NCBI GenBank assembly: GCA_963718635.1
Contig: OY970367.1
Coordinates: 2,728,001-2,792,000, forward strand
Direction: 5' to 3'
DNA from: JAIOQJ01 sp963718635
Lineage (GTDB): Bacteria > Planctomycetota > Planctomycetia > Gemmatales > Gemmataceae
Length of the DNA: 64,000 nt
Shown: positions 27,125 to 37,045 of the stretch, piece after piece
How positions within the stretch are numbered: the first letter of the stretch is position 1
Layout of the letters: each line of letters begins with the position of its first letter
Notes under the pieces: generated by a model
What the model was told of the DNA's origin: nothing
What the model saw: the letters and a program-made list of their open reading frames with translations, nothing else
The model's database searches: none
Position numbers and translations under genes: made by a program

Positions 27125-28350
27125 TTATTTCGTGTGCATCTCGTTCCGGCGAAAACTCCAATTCAACGCAACCCACCCCACCAACACAACCGGCGTTATC
27201 CAAGGATTGGATTGCGAATGCACTTTCGGCAGCGTCATCAGGAGCAGGACATTGCCGATGAGACAAACAATCAAACTCGCACCTATCAACGCCTTTGAGC
27301 CGGTACGGGCCAATACGGCTGCAGTCTGAATGATGGGCACGAGGAGAATCACTAAGTCGAAGGCCCAGGCGCCGTAAACCGCGCTAAGCAGCGAAACGAG
27401 TACGAGCGGCGGCAGCGCCCTTTCCCATTCCCATGAGGGCGCTGCCGCCACCAATAAACCGCATAGGCAGAAAGAGCGAACAACGCAGGGATGAACTGCG
27501 TTTCGAACGCCTGGCCCGGCAGCAGCAATCGAAGCTGGTAGCCGATGGTAGGGTGCTCGAAGTCGCGCATGGTGTCGAGCGTGGCCGATGGAGGCCGACG
27601 CATGGCTTCGAGATACTGGTTCCAAACGTGCGTGTTCCAGAGCAGCGGCAGCAGGCCGAGAAGCAATAAGAGAGCAGCGCCGACAGCGATGGCCTTGCGT
27701 GATGCCGGACGATGAGTTGATTCCAACACTAACACTAAGGCGAACAGCGGCAGCAAATGCGGTTTAATAGCTGTCAATACGGCACAACAGCCAGCTAAAT
27801 AGGGTCTATTATTTCGAATGTAATACACAAAGCCAGCCAAGCCTAAAAGAGGCAGGCCTGATATTTGTCCAAGCAACAGCAGAAAGAGAGTTGGGGCAAA
27901 TGCCAGCGCTAAGAGCCAGGCTATCCAACGTAAGCGTAGGTCGCCGCGATAAACCCGCCAAAGCAAGTCGGCGCTCAACAGCACCGCCCCAAGCTGCATG
28001 ACGAACCAGAGCAACTGAGCCATCCGCCAGGGCATGGCGGCAAAGGGAAGAGTAAGCGGCAGCGTCCAGGGGGGATTCCACATCATCACGGTCTTGGGCA
28101 GGTCGTACATGGAACGCTGCCAGACGAACAATTCATCCGGATCATAGGGATCGCGGCCATCGAGCAGCTGCCGTCCGGCCGACCAATATTGCACAAAGTC
28201 GTAGGGCTTCATCAATTCGCGGTCAGCCGACAACTGTTCGATCAACGGTACGCCAACGAAGCCAACAACTGCGATGGCGACCACGATCAAGACGATCTGA
28301 CGTGTTCCTCCCCTTTGAAGTTGATGCTCAGCTGGCATATCGGCTCTCAT
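27125..28350 (-). CDS. GT87/DUF2029 membrane glycosyltransferase (frameshifted near the C-terminus)
   Basis: About 405 residues. It has an N-terminal helix, then the GT87 signature with the catalytic-type Asp in MKPYDFVQYWSAGRQLLDG and DPYDP, then about nine hydrophobic helices. The 27352-28350 frame breaks in a GGGAATGGGAAAGGG run near 27430; the other frame continues as ALPPLVLVSLLSAVYGAWAF with two more helices to 27125. Members use polyprenyl-phosphate sugars outside the membrane (PimE-like mannosyl transfer is the known example). ATG 28350 has no clear ribosome site. Neighbours 28519-31091 are a related membrane protein and a polyprenyl-phosphate sugar synthase, forming a glycosylation group. 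Confidence 0.82.
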
Positions 28351-28377
28351 GTTTGATCAATTCGGCAGAAAAAAGCA

Positions 28378-28500
28378 AAATCATTTAGCCACGGATGGAA
28401 CACAGAACTAACACGGATAAAGCCAAAAGCGTTTAGTAAGGAGGATTGTGCGAATGCAGCGAGAAGCCAAGGTTTCATCCGTGTTCCATCCGTGGCTAAC
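28378..28500. repeat. Short relative of the 270-bp dispersed repeat
   Basis: Only the two arms are kept: TTTAGCCACGGATGGAACAC near 28383 and its inverted form ATCCGTGTTCCATCCGTGGC near 28478, about 75 bases apart. It lies between the two membrane-protein genes and can fold into a hairpin. Confidence 0.75.
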
Positions 28501-28518
28501 TATTTTCAGTTTTTTAAG

Positions 28519-30096
28519 CTACCGTGGCCGCTTGTGGAACAGCACTATCAGCTTATCTCGATAGGGCATATCCCATTCGCTTGGGCGTTCGGCCAACCGA
28601 TACGAAAGCGGCAGCTCGGCCGGCGCCACCACCCAATCGGGGTCCCACTCCGCCAACGTTTTTTCCCAGCCGGGCTTCGTCTTCAGCACATCGAGGCTGC
28701 TTTCGTACCATGCCTGTCCGAAGACTTCGTTGCGGTCGTCGATCCAAACGCGGAGATCGGGGTAGCCATGCAGGGTGAGAAACCCGCCATAATCGGGGTG
28801 ATTGAAAACAACCTCACCGGGTTGGCGCAGTCGAAGCAGCTCGCGCAGGCCATCGGAGGCATAGATCGCCGGATTGTGATCGACCGGCTTCCCCGCGACA
28901 GCCCAAACTGTCAAGCCGATCAGGACGACGATGTAACCTATCCAACCTCCGGAGCGAACGCGGAAAAAATCATCCTGTTCGAGACGGCTGGTGCGAACGT
29001 TCAGCCAATCAATCTGAGCGCCGGCCCGAGCAGCGAGCGGGATGGTCGTCATTACCCATAGCGGCGTATAGCGACCGCTCTTCAACGCCAGATAAAGCCA
29101 AAGCAGCGACAGTGACAGAAGCACGAGGTTCGGTCGATAACGGCTGATTGCAAAGAGCGCCGGAAGCGCGAGGATCAGCGCTGCAATCCAGATCGAGCCC
29201 GGCGCATGGAAATCGGGGGAAAGCCATTCCTGATTGAGGTTCATGAAATAGTCATCGCCGAGCAGCGAGAAGATCCAGGGATAAATCTTCCATCCATAAG
29301 GATTGATCAGTGTGGCCATGAAGCAACCGACTGCGATGATGGCCAGCGTCTGGCACCGAGCTAAGGCCTTCTTGCATTCAGAAGGTTCGGGATGGCCGAA
29401 GGAGATCAATAGTTCGATACCGGCGGCCAGCACGATCATTACGAGGCCGACAATGAAGCCGCCGTGGCAGTTGGCCCAGACAGCAAATAATGGGAGGAGC
29501 CAAAACAGCTGCTTGGGTCTCAGCCTGCCCTCGTGAAAGAGCGAAAGCATGCGCGCGACGATAGCCACGGATACGAAGGTGACAAAGTTCGGCCGGGCCA
29601 CCCAGGCGCTGAAGCTGGCCTTGGCGGCGGCACAGGTCCATAAAGCGGCGGCCGGCCAGGAGAGGCCGTCTGCCCGCAGGAAGCCGTAAAGTAAACGATA
29701 GCCCAGAAGCAAAAAGGCCATGGTGACGGCGACGACGCCGTTCAGCCCCGCTGCCTTCCAGCCGAGCCAAAGGGGGAAGTCGCCCAGCCATTGATTGGCG
29801 AGCCAGCGGTTGCCTTGCTTCGGGCCGGAGAAAGGATCGGCGGAAGGCCAACCCTGATCGAGAATGAGATCGGGCGTGCGAAGGTGCCAGCCAAGGCCCG
29901 GATCACCGATGATGCCGGAAGAGGCCGTTTGCCCGATGCCGATGGCGAGCATGATCAGAACCAGATCGCCGATGCCGACTTTATACCAGCGCGGTTGGTT
30001 GCTTTGGTCTGGAACTTCTTCAGATTTGCCGATGGTTGAACAGGCCGGGGGGCCTGTTCCCACTGGAGAGCCTTCGGGCGGGTCGGCGTCGGTCAT
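28519..30096 (-). CDS. Polytopic membrane protein, GT-C-like
   Basis: 525 residues. A Pro-rich cytoplasmic leader is followed by about ten transmembrane helices (residues 45-410) and a soluble C-terminal domain of about 110 residues, with GEVVFNHPDYGGFLTLHGYP and DLRVWIDDRNEVFG. The loop GDPGLGWHLRTPDLILDQGWPSADPFS after helix 1 carries conserved acidic and His residues, as the GT-C glycosyltransferases do. The substrate is unknown. Its start overlaps the stop of the upstream GT2 gene by the ATGA junction at 30093-30096, so the two are coupled. Confidence 0.78.
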   Translation of the reverse strand: MTDADPPEGSPVGTGPPACSTIGKSEEVPDQSNQPRWYKVGIGDLVLIMLAIGIGQTASSGIIGDPGLGWHLRTPDLILDQGWPSADPFSGPKQGNRWLANQWLGDFPLWLGWKAAGLNGVVAVTMAFLLLGYRLLYGFLRADGLSWPAAALWTCAAAKASFSAWVARPNFVTFVSVAIVARMLSLFHEGRLRPKQLFWLLPLFAVWANCHGGFIVGLVMIVLAAGIELLISFGHPEPSECKKALARCQTLAIIAVGCFMATLINPYGWKIYPWIFSLLGDDYFMNLNQEWLSPDFHAPGSIWIAALILALPALFAISRYRPNLVLLSLSLLWLYLALKSGRYTPLWVMTTIPLAARAGAQIDWLNVRTSRLEQDDFFRVRSGGWIGYIVVLIGLTVWAVAGKPVDHNPAIYASDGLRELLRLRQPGEVVFNHPDYGGFLTLHGYPDLRVWIDDRNEVFGQAWYESSLDVLKTKPGWEKTLAEWDPDWVVAPAELPLSYRLAERPSEWDMPYRDKLIVLFHKRPR

Positions 30097-31091
30097 CCAG
30101 CGATCTCCTCAAGTTCCGCCATCGGGATACGTGGACGCCCGCCCTGGATAACTTGATCGATCACGTAGAGAGGTCGTTGCTGCGTCATCCGGTGGGTGCG
30201 CACAATGTATTCGCCAAGCATGGTAAGGAAAAGGAATTGCACGTTCCAGAGCAGCAAAAACCCGCCGGCCACCCATGACCAGTTGGGCAAGTTGATGGCC
30301 CCGGCGGCGGCAAGCGTACCGGCCAGAGCAATCATGGCCATGCTTAATGCGGCAATGCCAAAGCCGATCAAGCTCGCCAGTTGTGCGGTGTAAGTTGAGA
30401 ACGAAGTGAGCGTGTCGTAAGCCAGCCGGAACAAGCGGATGGGCTTGTACTTGCTCTGTCCGGCTGCTCTTGGCCGGCGCACGAACGGCACGCCGATCTG
30501 CTTGAAGCCGATCCACGGAACCAGACCGCGGAAGAAGCGGGGATCGTCGTTCATCTGGCGGAAGACGTCGAGCACGCGTCGATCCATCAACCGAAAATCG
30601 CCCGTGTCGGCCGGGATGGGGATATCGGAAAGCCTTCGCATGATGCGATAGAACAGAAAGGCGGTCAGGCGTTTCGGCAGCGATTCCCCTTCGCGTTTGG
30701 CGCGCACCCCATAGACGACCTGATAGCCCTCTTTCCACTTCGCCACAAACTGATGAATCAGCTCCGGCGGATCTTGCAGATCGGCGTCAATAACGATGGC
30801 CGCTTTTCCCGTAGCGTGATGCAGGCCGGCGGTCGTCGCCATTTCATGGCCGAAGTTTCGCGATAGAACGACAATGCGAACGCGCGGATCAGTCAGCGCA
30901 ATTTGTCGCAAAATGGCGAGCGAATGATCGGTCGAACCATCGTCAACGAAGATGAGCTCATAGGGTTCGTCCAGCTTATCCAGCTCCACGCACAAGTCGG
31001 CATACGATTGCCTAATCACTTCCGCTTCATTCAAAAGCGGCACCACAATGCTTAATACTGGATCAAAGAGATCGTGTGTGGAGTATGCCAT
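30093..31091 (-). CDS. GT2 polyprenyl-phosphate sugar transferase (GtrB/DPM1-like)
   Basis: 332 residues. GT-A domain at 10-230 with VPLLNEAEVI, FVDDGSTDHS, LSRNFGHEMA, the DADLQDPPE metal site and DTGDFRLMDR. Two C-terminal transmembrane helices follow (about 235-265 and 268-295). This is the layout of GtrB-type enzymes that load glucose or mannose onto undecaprenyl phosphate at the inner face of the membrane. The product would feed the two GT-C-type proteins downstream in the same operon. First gene of the operon; about 500 bases separate it from the divergent gene at 31602. Confidence 0.92.
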   Translation of the reverse strand: MAYSTHDLFDPVLSIVVPLLNEAEVIRQSYADLCVELDKLDEPYELIFVDDGSTDHSLAILRQIALTDPRVRIVVLSRNFGHEMATTAGLHHATGKAAIVIDADLQDPPELIHQFVAKWKEGYQVVYGVRAKREGESLPKRLTAFLFYRIMRRLSDIPIPADTGDFRLMDRRVLDVFRQMNDDPRFFRGLVPWIGFKQIGVPFVRRPRAAGQSKYKPIRLFRLAYDTLTSFSTYTAQLASLIGFGIAALSMAMIALAGTLAAAGAINLPNWSWVAGGFLLLWNVQFLFLTMLGEYIVRTHRMTQQRPLYVIDQVIQGGRPRIPMAELEEIAG

Positions 31092-31601
31092 TATTATGCT
31101 GTCGCAAGAAAACTGTTGAGAATGCGAGCGTGCCCAACTGTAGTGCGCAAATTCTCACGAAGGTGGCGAGGAGCAAATTATTTAATCCGGCAACGGAAAT
31201 TTTGACAAACTGTAGCGTTCCGTCTCATCTCGCATTCTTGATGGCACCCCGACAGCAGCTCTAGGTTACTTGGCCAGGAAAACTCATCGTGCATGGGTCA
31301 AGTTTTAGATAAGGCGCCCCATTCAGCGAAAACTATTTAGCCACGGATGGAACACAGAACGAACACGGATAAAATCGAAAAAGTTTCATCAAGGCGGGTC
31401 GCACGAGCACGCTATCGGATGTTTGATTTATCGGTGTTTCGTCTGTGTTTAATCCGTGGCTGACGGATTTCGATTTGACATTGGCTGCCTGGTGCTCAGA
31501 AACTTCTCTTGGTCTGAGGCAGAGCCTCGCTAGCCTTTAAGTGATGGTTCGATAGACGAATCTCCACCGTTCCGATTCGATCCTCCGACTGGAGAGTATT
31601 C
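31092..31601. other. Intergenic tract with repeat copy B
   Basis: This divergent intergenic region must hold promoters for the GT2 gene and the 31602 gene. More than half of it is the 270-bp dispersed repeat. No other gene is seen. The first 150 bases are AT-richer and are the likely promoter zone for the GT2 operon; no clear -35/-10 pair could be fixed. Confidence 0.55.
31264..31535. repeat. Dispersed ~270-bp repeat, copy B
   Basis: Same orientation and order as 221-500; differences are scattered single bases and small indels. Contains the TTTAGCCACGGATGGAACAC and AATCCGTGGCTGACGG arms and ends at GAGGCAGAGCCTCGCTAG in both copies. Confidence 0.8.
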
Positions 31602-32605
31602 ATGAGACTGGCTATCGCGACTCTATTTTTGCTGCTTATCTCAAACGCGCCTGCTTCCGCAGCTCCCTATACTCTTCTCAAAACTTTCCCCGTGCCGGGA
31701 GACGGTAGTTGGGACTATTTGATTGTCGATGAGGGGGCGCACCGGCTGTACGTGTCGCACGGCACGCAAGTCGAAGTTCTCGATGCCGACACTTTCGAAA
31801 TAAAAGGCGCCATCACCGAAACAGCCGGCGTTCACGGCATTGCCTTGGCGGTTGATCTGGGTCGAGGATTCACTAGCAACGGCAAGTCTGACTCGGTGAC
31901 GATTTTCGACCTGAAAACGCTTAAAAACCTCGGCACGGTCAAGACAGGCAAGAACCCGGATGCCATCATTTACGACCCGGCCACGAAACAAGTGATCGCG
32001 TTCAACGGCGGCGGCAAGAGCGCTACGGTTATCGATGGGAAAGAAGGCACGGTAACCGGGACGATCGAGCTCTCCGGCCGACCGGAATTCGGTGCAGTCG
32101 ATGGCGTCGGACATGTCTTCGTCAACATTGAAGACAAGAGTACGCTGGTGAAGATCGACATCAAAAAGCTGAAGGTTCTGGAGCAATGGCCTCTCGAGCC
32201 AGGCGAAACACCCGCTAGCCTTTCGATCGATTCGAAGAGCCGTCGGCTCTTCGCGGGGTGCCGCAATAAACTCCTCGTCGTGGTGAACATGGATGATGGC
32301 AAAGTGGTTGCCAAGCTTCCAATTGGCCAAGGCGCGGATGCCACGGTCTTCGATCCCTCGAGCGGCAATATTTTCACATCTTGCGGAGATGGAACCGTGA
32401 CCGTGTTCATGCCGATGGCGACGACAAATATAGCGTGACCGAAACGATTAAAACTAAAGCTCGTTCGAAGACAATGGCGCTGGATCCCAAGACGCACAAG
32501 TTGTTCTTGCCCGCCGCCGATTTCAAGCCGAGCGAAGATCCCAAAGCTAGACCGACCATCGTGCCGAAGAGTTTTAGCATTCTTGTCTTTGGCAACGAAC
32601 AATAG
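31602..32605 (+). CDS. Secreted YncE-like beta-propeller protein (frameshifted)
   Basis: About 333 residues. Signal peptide LAIATLFLLLISNAPASAAP, then about seven propeller blades of the YncE/YVTN kind (YVSHGTQVEVLDADTFEIKG; SDSVTIFDLKTLKNLGTVK; SATVIDGKEGTVTGTI; VVVNMDDGKVVAKLPIG). At about 32410 the frame breaks: one missing base in a TTCC run turns VTVFHADGDDKYSVTE into an early stop; the other frame carries the last blade to 32605 (KTMALDPKTHKLFLPAAD). ATG has GGAGAG seven bases before it. Role unknown; such propellers bind ligands or proteins in the periplasm. Confidence 0.82.
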
Positions 32606-32939
32606 GAAGTGGTATCGCTCCAATTCTACTGTTAGCTGCGTCGCGAAGGTTTTGCGCTGTGGAGCGTACTTGGCATAAAGTCGCTTCGCTGGGCAGACAC
32701 TTCGTGGCGCGCTTCATACTAACCCGACGCGTTAGCGAGGCAAACCCCGAAGCGTTAGCGGTATGTTCAGCAACCGAACGCGCAACACTTCGCTAACGGT
32801 CAGCGCCGCGTCGCTTTTAGAGCGGGCAGTTGCGCTCCCTTACTCTCGCGGCTCCGACTCATCAATTGTGAAGATCGTGTAAAGATTTGCCAAAGCAATG
32901 CGTTCGCCGATTCCTTCTATTCGCAAAGGTTTAAACTAA
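32606..32939. other. Intergenic tract left of the IS, with a CTAACCCGACGCG arm
   Basis: No gene seen. 32718-32760 is a single arm of the repeat family described at 13931-14049. The right-hand ~100 bases (32840-32936) are AT-rich. Because the IS at 32940 separates them from pstS, they may contain the former pst promoter. Confidence 0.5.
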
Positions 32940-34980
32940 CCTATCTTGCGCACTTGGCGCGGTCGGCAAGGCGATATCCCGAGGAATATGATAGGCAGGC
33001 CCCCGAAGTCTTCACTACAAAACGCGGTCGGGACTCAGGCGTTCGGGCATTTGGATACCCAGTGCCTGGAGAATTCGTTTCTGCTCGGCGTTCGGGCGGG
33101 CGACGCGGCGGAAGATCAGTTGGCGGCCATCGGTGCTCAGCAGTTCGATGTCGCCGATCATGATCTGGCCCAGTTCGCGCAGAATGACTTCCGGAGTCAT
33201 GGGCCGAGGCTTGGGGACAGCATTGCCGCGGGCTAAGTCGGGTTTGCGAATCAGCGTTTGCAGTTTGGCCTGCTTGGCGAGATGATCGAGCGTCTTCCAT
33301 AACGCATAAGCCAAAACGCATACGAAGACATGGGCTTGTGTCCGGCCGCTGTAGTGATGCCAGATCGGCCGCAACAGCAACTCGGATTTGAGGACGCGGA
33401 AGGCACGCTCCACGGCTGCGAGTTGCATGTATGTTTCCCAAAACTCCTCGGCCGTCCAGCCGCCTTGGTTGCTCCGCAGCAGGTAGGCGCCGTTGCGCCG
33501 CAACGCGTCCTTGAACTTGGCGACGTGCCACTCCACGAGCAGCGACACGGGCTTGTCGCTCACAGTCAGCTTCACGAATGGCGTGGCCTTCGGAGAGCGG
33601 CCCTTGAGCCGGCCGATCGCCTCCATGATCTTGTCGCGGTTCTTCAAGCGTCCTTTGCTGATGCGAGCGTGCAACTTGCGAAGGGCGGCCGCCAACATGC
33701 GTCGCTGCCGACGGCGGATGGCCCTTTCTTTTTTCTTGCGGTCGTTACTGCGAGCCAAGAGGTAATGAACGCCATCGCGCTGTAGCGCTTTGACAACGAC
33801 ACCGGGATGATCGGGAAGACTCTGCCAGCCCGTTCGCGCCAGTTCCTCTTGAAAATGCGACAATTCGTGGCGACGCGTCGCCAGCAGATAGCGGCGGCCG
33901 GGCTCATCGAGAAACGCCAAAGTGTCCTCGCTGATCATGCCGCGATCCATGACCCAAACCCGCTGGCTTTTGCCGAAAGCGCGCTTCGGTTTCGCCGACG
34001 ACTTGACGCACCGTCTGCACGTCCCGGGCGTTGCCAGCCATCGTGTAATGCGCCAGCGGAAAGCCTTCGCGCGTGACGACCAGAGCCAGCACGATTTGCT
34101 TGCAATCGCTACGGTGATCGCGCGAGTAGCCGCGCTTGGCCAAGTCGTTCTCCTCGGCCAATCCTTCGAAGTAGCTGCTGGTAAGGTCGTACAAGAGCAA
34201 GTCGTAATCGAGTTGAAACAAGCCTTGGAAGCGCGCTTTCAAGTCGTTCTCGATGACGGTTTGCGCCTTGAGCAAATGATCGAGGGTGCGATAGAGACGG
34301 TCTTTGGTGACGGCTTCGTCGGGCACGCCGAGCAGGTCATCCAGTCCGGTTGATGCGTACCAATGTTCGGCCAGGGCGAACTCGCTGCACGGAGCGCACA
34401 AGCGGTTGATGACTTCGATGGCGACGACATCGGCGGGACGCACGGTCTCTTTGCCCTGAGTCATGTGCCGATTGATGATCGCGTCGAGGTCGAGCAGGTT
34501 CCACAACCAGGCGCACAGATAGACATCGCCGAAGCAGCGAGCATTGGACCAGCTCACTTCGCCGACCCGGACGCGCACGATGTCGGGATCGTCCGGGAGC
34601 GGCACGTCGTCGTCATCGGGGAACAGACGAAGTTGCTGCGTATCGCCTTGCCGGTTGTGAAACACGACCGTGCGTTGCCAACGGCGTTCCTGATCGGCGT
34701 TGAGTTCGCCGAGGTGGGCGACAACATGCTGGCGCGGCCCGGCCTCGGTGCGCACACTCTCGACAAGGGCGAAGTACGTGTAGGTCTTGCCGGCCTTGGT
34801 TCGCGTGTAGCGGCGGAGGAACATCCCCACCTCCGGAAACCGAATTCGGGCGACCGGGGTAGGCTACAGGCCGGGTTTCCACTACATCGCATTTGGGCAT
34901 CAAACTGCAATATTCGTCGGGAATTTCGTCCCAAAATTTTCGAAAATCGATGATTTTAGCTCGGAAGTGCGCAACTTAGG
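32940..34980 (-). mobile_element. IS1634-type insertion sequence, copy 1 (2,041 bp)
   Basis: Ends are imperfect inverted repeats, CCTATCTTGCGCACTT and CCTAAGTTGCGCACTT, 14 of 16 matching. It is flanked by CTAA on both sides (32936-32939 and 34981-34984), read as a 4-bp target duplication. A nearly identical copy, inverted relative to this one, lies at 57984-60022; the comparison of the two fixes the ends exactly. The transposase frame is broken. Confidence 0.92.
33015..34830 (-). pseudogene. IS1634-family DDE transposase, frameshifted (copy 1)
   Basis: The full ancestor is about 604 residues: N-terminal MGMFLRRYTRTKAGKTY and VVAHLGEL as in the IS1634 family, then an IS4-type catalytic core with Asp in LLYDLTSSYFEG, Asp in VWVMDRGMISEDT and Glu in AFRVLKSELLLRPIWH. 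In this copy an extra base in the GAAAGC run at 33976-33978 shifts the frame after VVGETEARF, leaving 33904-34830 and 33015-33950 as two frames. Copy 2 is intact at this place. It may be inactive, or the indel may be a sequence error. Confidence 0.9.
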
Positions 34981-35019
34981 CTAAACCTCTCAAGAACCGC
35001 GTCTCATCAATCGTGCCTT

Positions 35020-36056
35020 ATGAACCTGCGGCATCGTCCGATTACCTTGCTCGCGGCTTTGATGCTGTTGCTGTGCTGTGCTTCGTGCGCGGATGATCAT
35101 TCGATTACGCTGCAGGCGCAGGCGCTACCTTTCCGGCTCCGCTCTACAAGCGCTGGTTTCTGGAATACTACAAAACCCATCACGACGTGCGGACGAATTA
35201 CCAGGCGATCGGCAGCGGCGCTGGCATCCGCCAGTTTATCGCTGGTCTTGTTGATTTTGCCGCTAGCGATGCCGCGATGACGGACGACGAAATCAAGCAG
35301 GTTTCGCGCGGCGTGGTCATGCTGCCGATGACCGCCGGCAGCATTGCGATCGCATTCAATGTGCCAGGGGTTGATGGCACGATGCAACTATCGAGACAGA
35401 CAGTTGTCGCAATATTCCTCGGGCAAATCAAGTTTTGGGACGATGCCGCGCTCATTCACGATAACCCGAAGCTTTCGTTGCCGCATCTGGAAATTACAGT
35501 CGTCAGGCGTTCGGAAGGTAGCGGCACTACCTTTGCGTTCACCAATCATCTAAGCGCGATCAGCCCGGAGTGGAAGAAAGAAGTCGGCGTCAGCAAGTCG
35601 GTGGACAAGTGGAAGACTGGGATCGGCGCCCGTGGCAACAACGGCGTGGCGGCAACGATCAAGCAGACGCCGGGCGCCATTGGCTATATTGAAGCCGGCT
35701 TTGCGGAACTAACCCACCTACCAATGGCCGCCATCGAAAATAAGGCCGGCAACTTTGCCTTGCCCGATCCCGAGAATGGCCAAGCTGCCCTGGCCGGCGC
35801 GAAGCTGCCGGAAAACTTACGGCTCTTCATCACCGATCCGGAAGGCAAGCACGCCTATCCTATCGTCACCTTTACCTGGTTGCTTTGTTACAAAAACTAT
35901 CCGGTCGAACGGACGGCGGCGACTATCAAGGCCCTCGCACGCTTCAACCTGACCGAAGGCCAGCAGTGGAGCAAAGAGTTAGGCTACGTACCCTTGCCCG
36001 ATCCGGTTGTCGAAAAAGTGTTGGCCGCCTTGGATCTCATTCAAACCGCTAATTAA
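35020..36056 (+). CDS. pstS: Phosphate-binding protein PstS (frameshifted after the signal peptide)
   Basis: Periplasmic phosphate receptor of the Pst ABC importer. The signal MNLRHRPITLLAALMLLLCC ends in a possible lipobox (CCASC). Near 35118-35124 one base is missing in a GCAGGCGCAGGCGC run; after it the conserved start GATFPAPLYKRWF and YQAIGSGAGIRQF follow in the second frame, then AASDAAMTDDE, FLGQIKFWDD, RRSEGSGTTFAFTNHLS and GNNGVAATI, all typical PstS phosphate-site segments. About 345 residues joined. Its ATG is only 35 bases from the IS end, so the native promoter is likely displaced. Confidence 0.9.
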
Positions 36057-36086
36057 AGCCCGTTAACATTTAGCTTGGGATGATAC

Positions 36087-37045
36087 ATGAGTGACGAAGC
36101 CCCAGTGGCCGCGATCGGCCAGCCTCCTACTCAACGAGAGCTGACGACCGACCGCATCTTTCGCGGGTTGACGCTCGGCTTCTCCTGGCTCACCATTGTG
36201 GTCGTCCTTTATCTCATCGGCCAGGTTGCCTATGTTGCATCTCCCGCTGTCGAGATATACGGCACTCAGTTCATAACAGGAAAGAAATGGGACGGCAAAG
36301 AACACTACGGCATTTTGCCAGAAATCTGGGGCACACTGTACAGTTCGATATTGGGTGTCGGCATCGGCGCCGCTTTTGGCGTGGCCATTGCGATTTTTCT
36401 TACTCAAGATTTCATCCCGGCAAAGCTCGAGCTCGTTTGCAAAAATGTGATCGAGTTGCTGGCGGCGATCCCGAGCGTCGTATACGGGCTGTGGGGCATT
36501 TTCGTCGTTATCCCGTTCATTCGCCCGGGGACTGAATGGGTTCATGCCCACCTCGGTTGGATTCCGCTCTTCGATACGCGCTGAGCGGCCCCGGGCTGCT
36601 GCCGGCGGCACTGGTATTGGCGATTATGGTATTGCCGACCATCACTGCCATATCCCGGAATGCGTTGGCGGCCGTTCCCCCGAAACTTCGCGAGGCCGCG
36701 TTTGGCCTCGGCGCGACTCGGTGGGAGGCCATTCTTTCAGTCATTCTGCCGACGGCCAAGCGCGGAGTATATGGCGCCATCATCCTCGCCTTCGGCCGGG
36801 CTTTGGGTGAAACCATGGCGCTCGCCATGTTGGTCGGCAATTCCAACAATATCAGTTGGTCGATGTTCGCGCCGGCCGACACGCTTGCCGCCATGATCGC
36901 CAATCGATTCGCGGAAGCCTCGCCAGTAGAGATGAGTCTGCTGATGTATGCGGCCTTGGTCTTGATGGTCATCACGCTGCTCGTCAACGTGGTGGGAACG
37001 TGGATCTTGCAAGGCGGCGTACTCGCCAAAGGGGTGCGCAAATGA
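36087..37045 (+). CDS. pstC: Phosphate ABC transporter permease PstC (frameshifted)
   Basis: Inner-membrane permease subunit. The first frame (36087-36584) has a cytoplasmic leader, a helix (FSWLTIVVVLYLIGQVAY) and the start of the permease domain with EIWGTLYSSILGVGIGAAFG and LAAIPSVVYGLWGIFVVIPF. The second frame (to 37045) continues GPGLLPAALVLAIMVLPT, the EAA loop REAAFGLGATRWEAI and FGRALGETMA. They meet near 36575-36585 where one or two bases are missing. About 318 residues joined, usual length. Its stop overlaps the pstA start as ATGA. Confidence 0.9.

Noticed and set aside
33330..33785. 151-residue ORF on the strand opposite the IS transposase, also in copy 2
   Set aside because: Present twice only because the IS is; composition and lack of homology suggest a shadow of the transposase.
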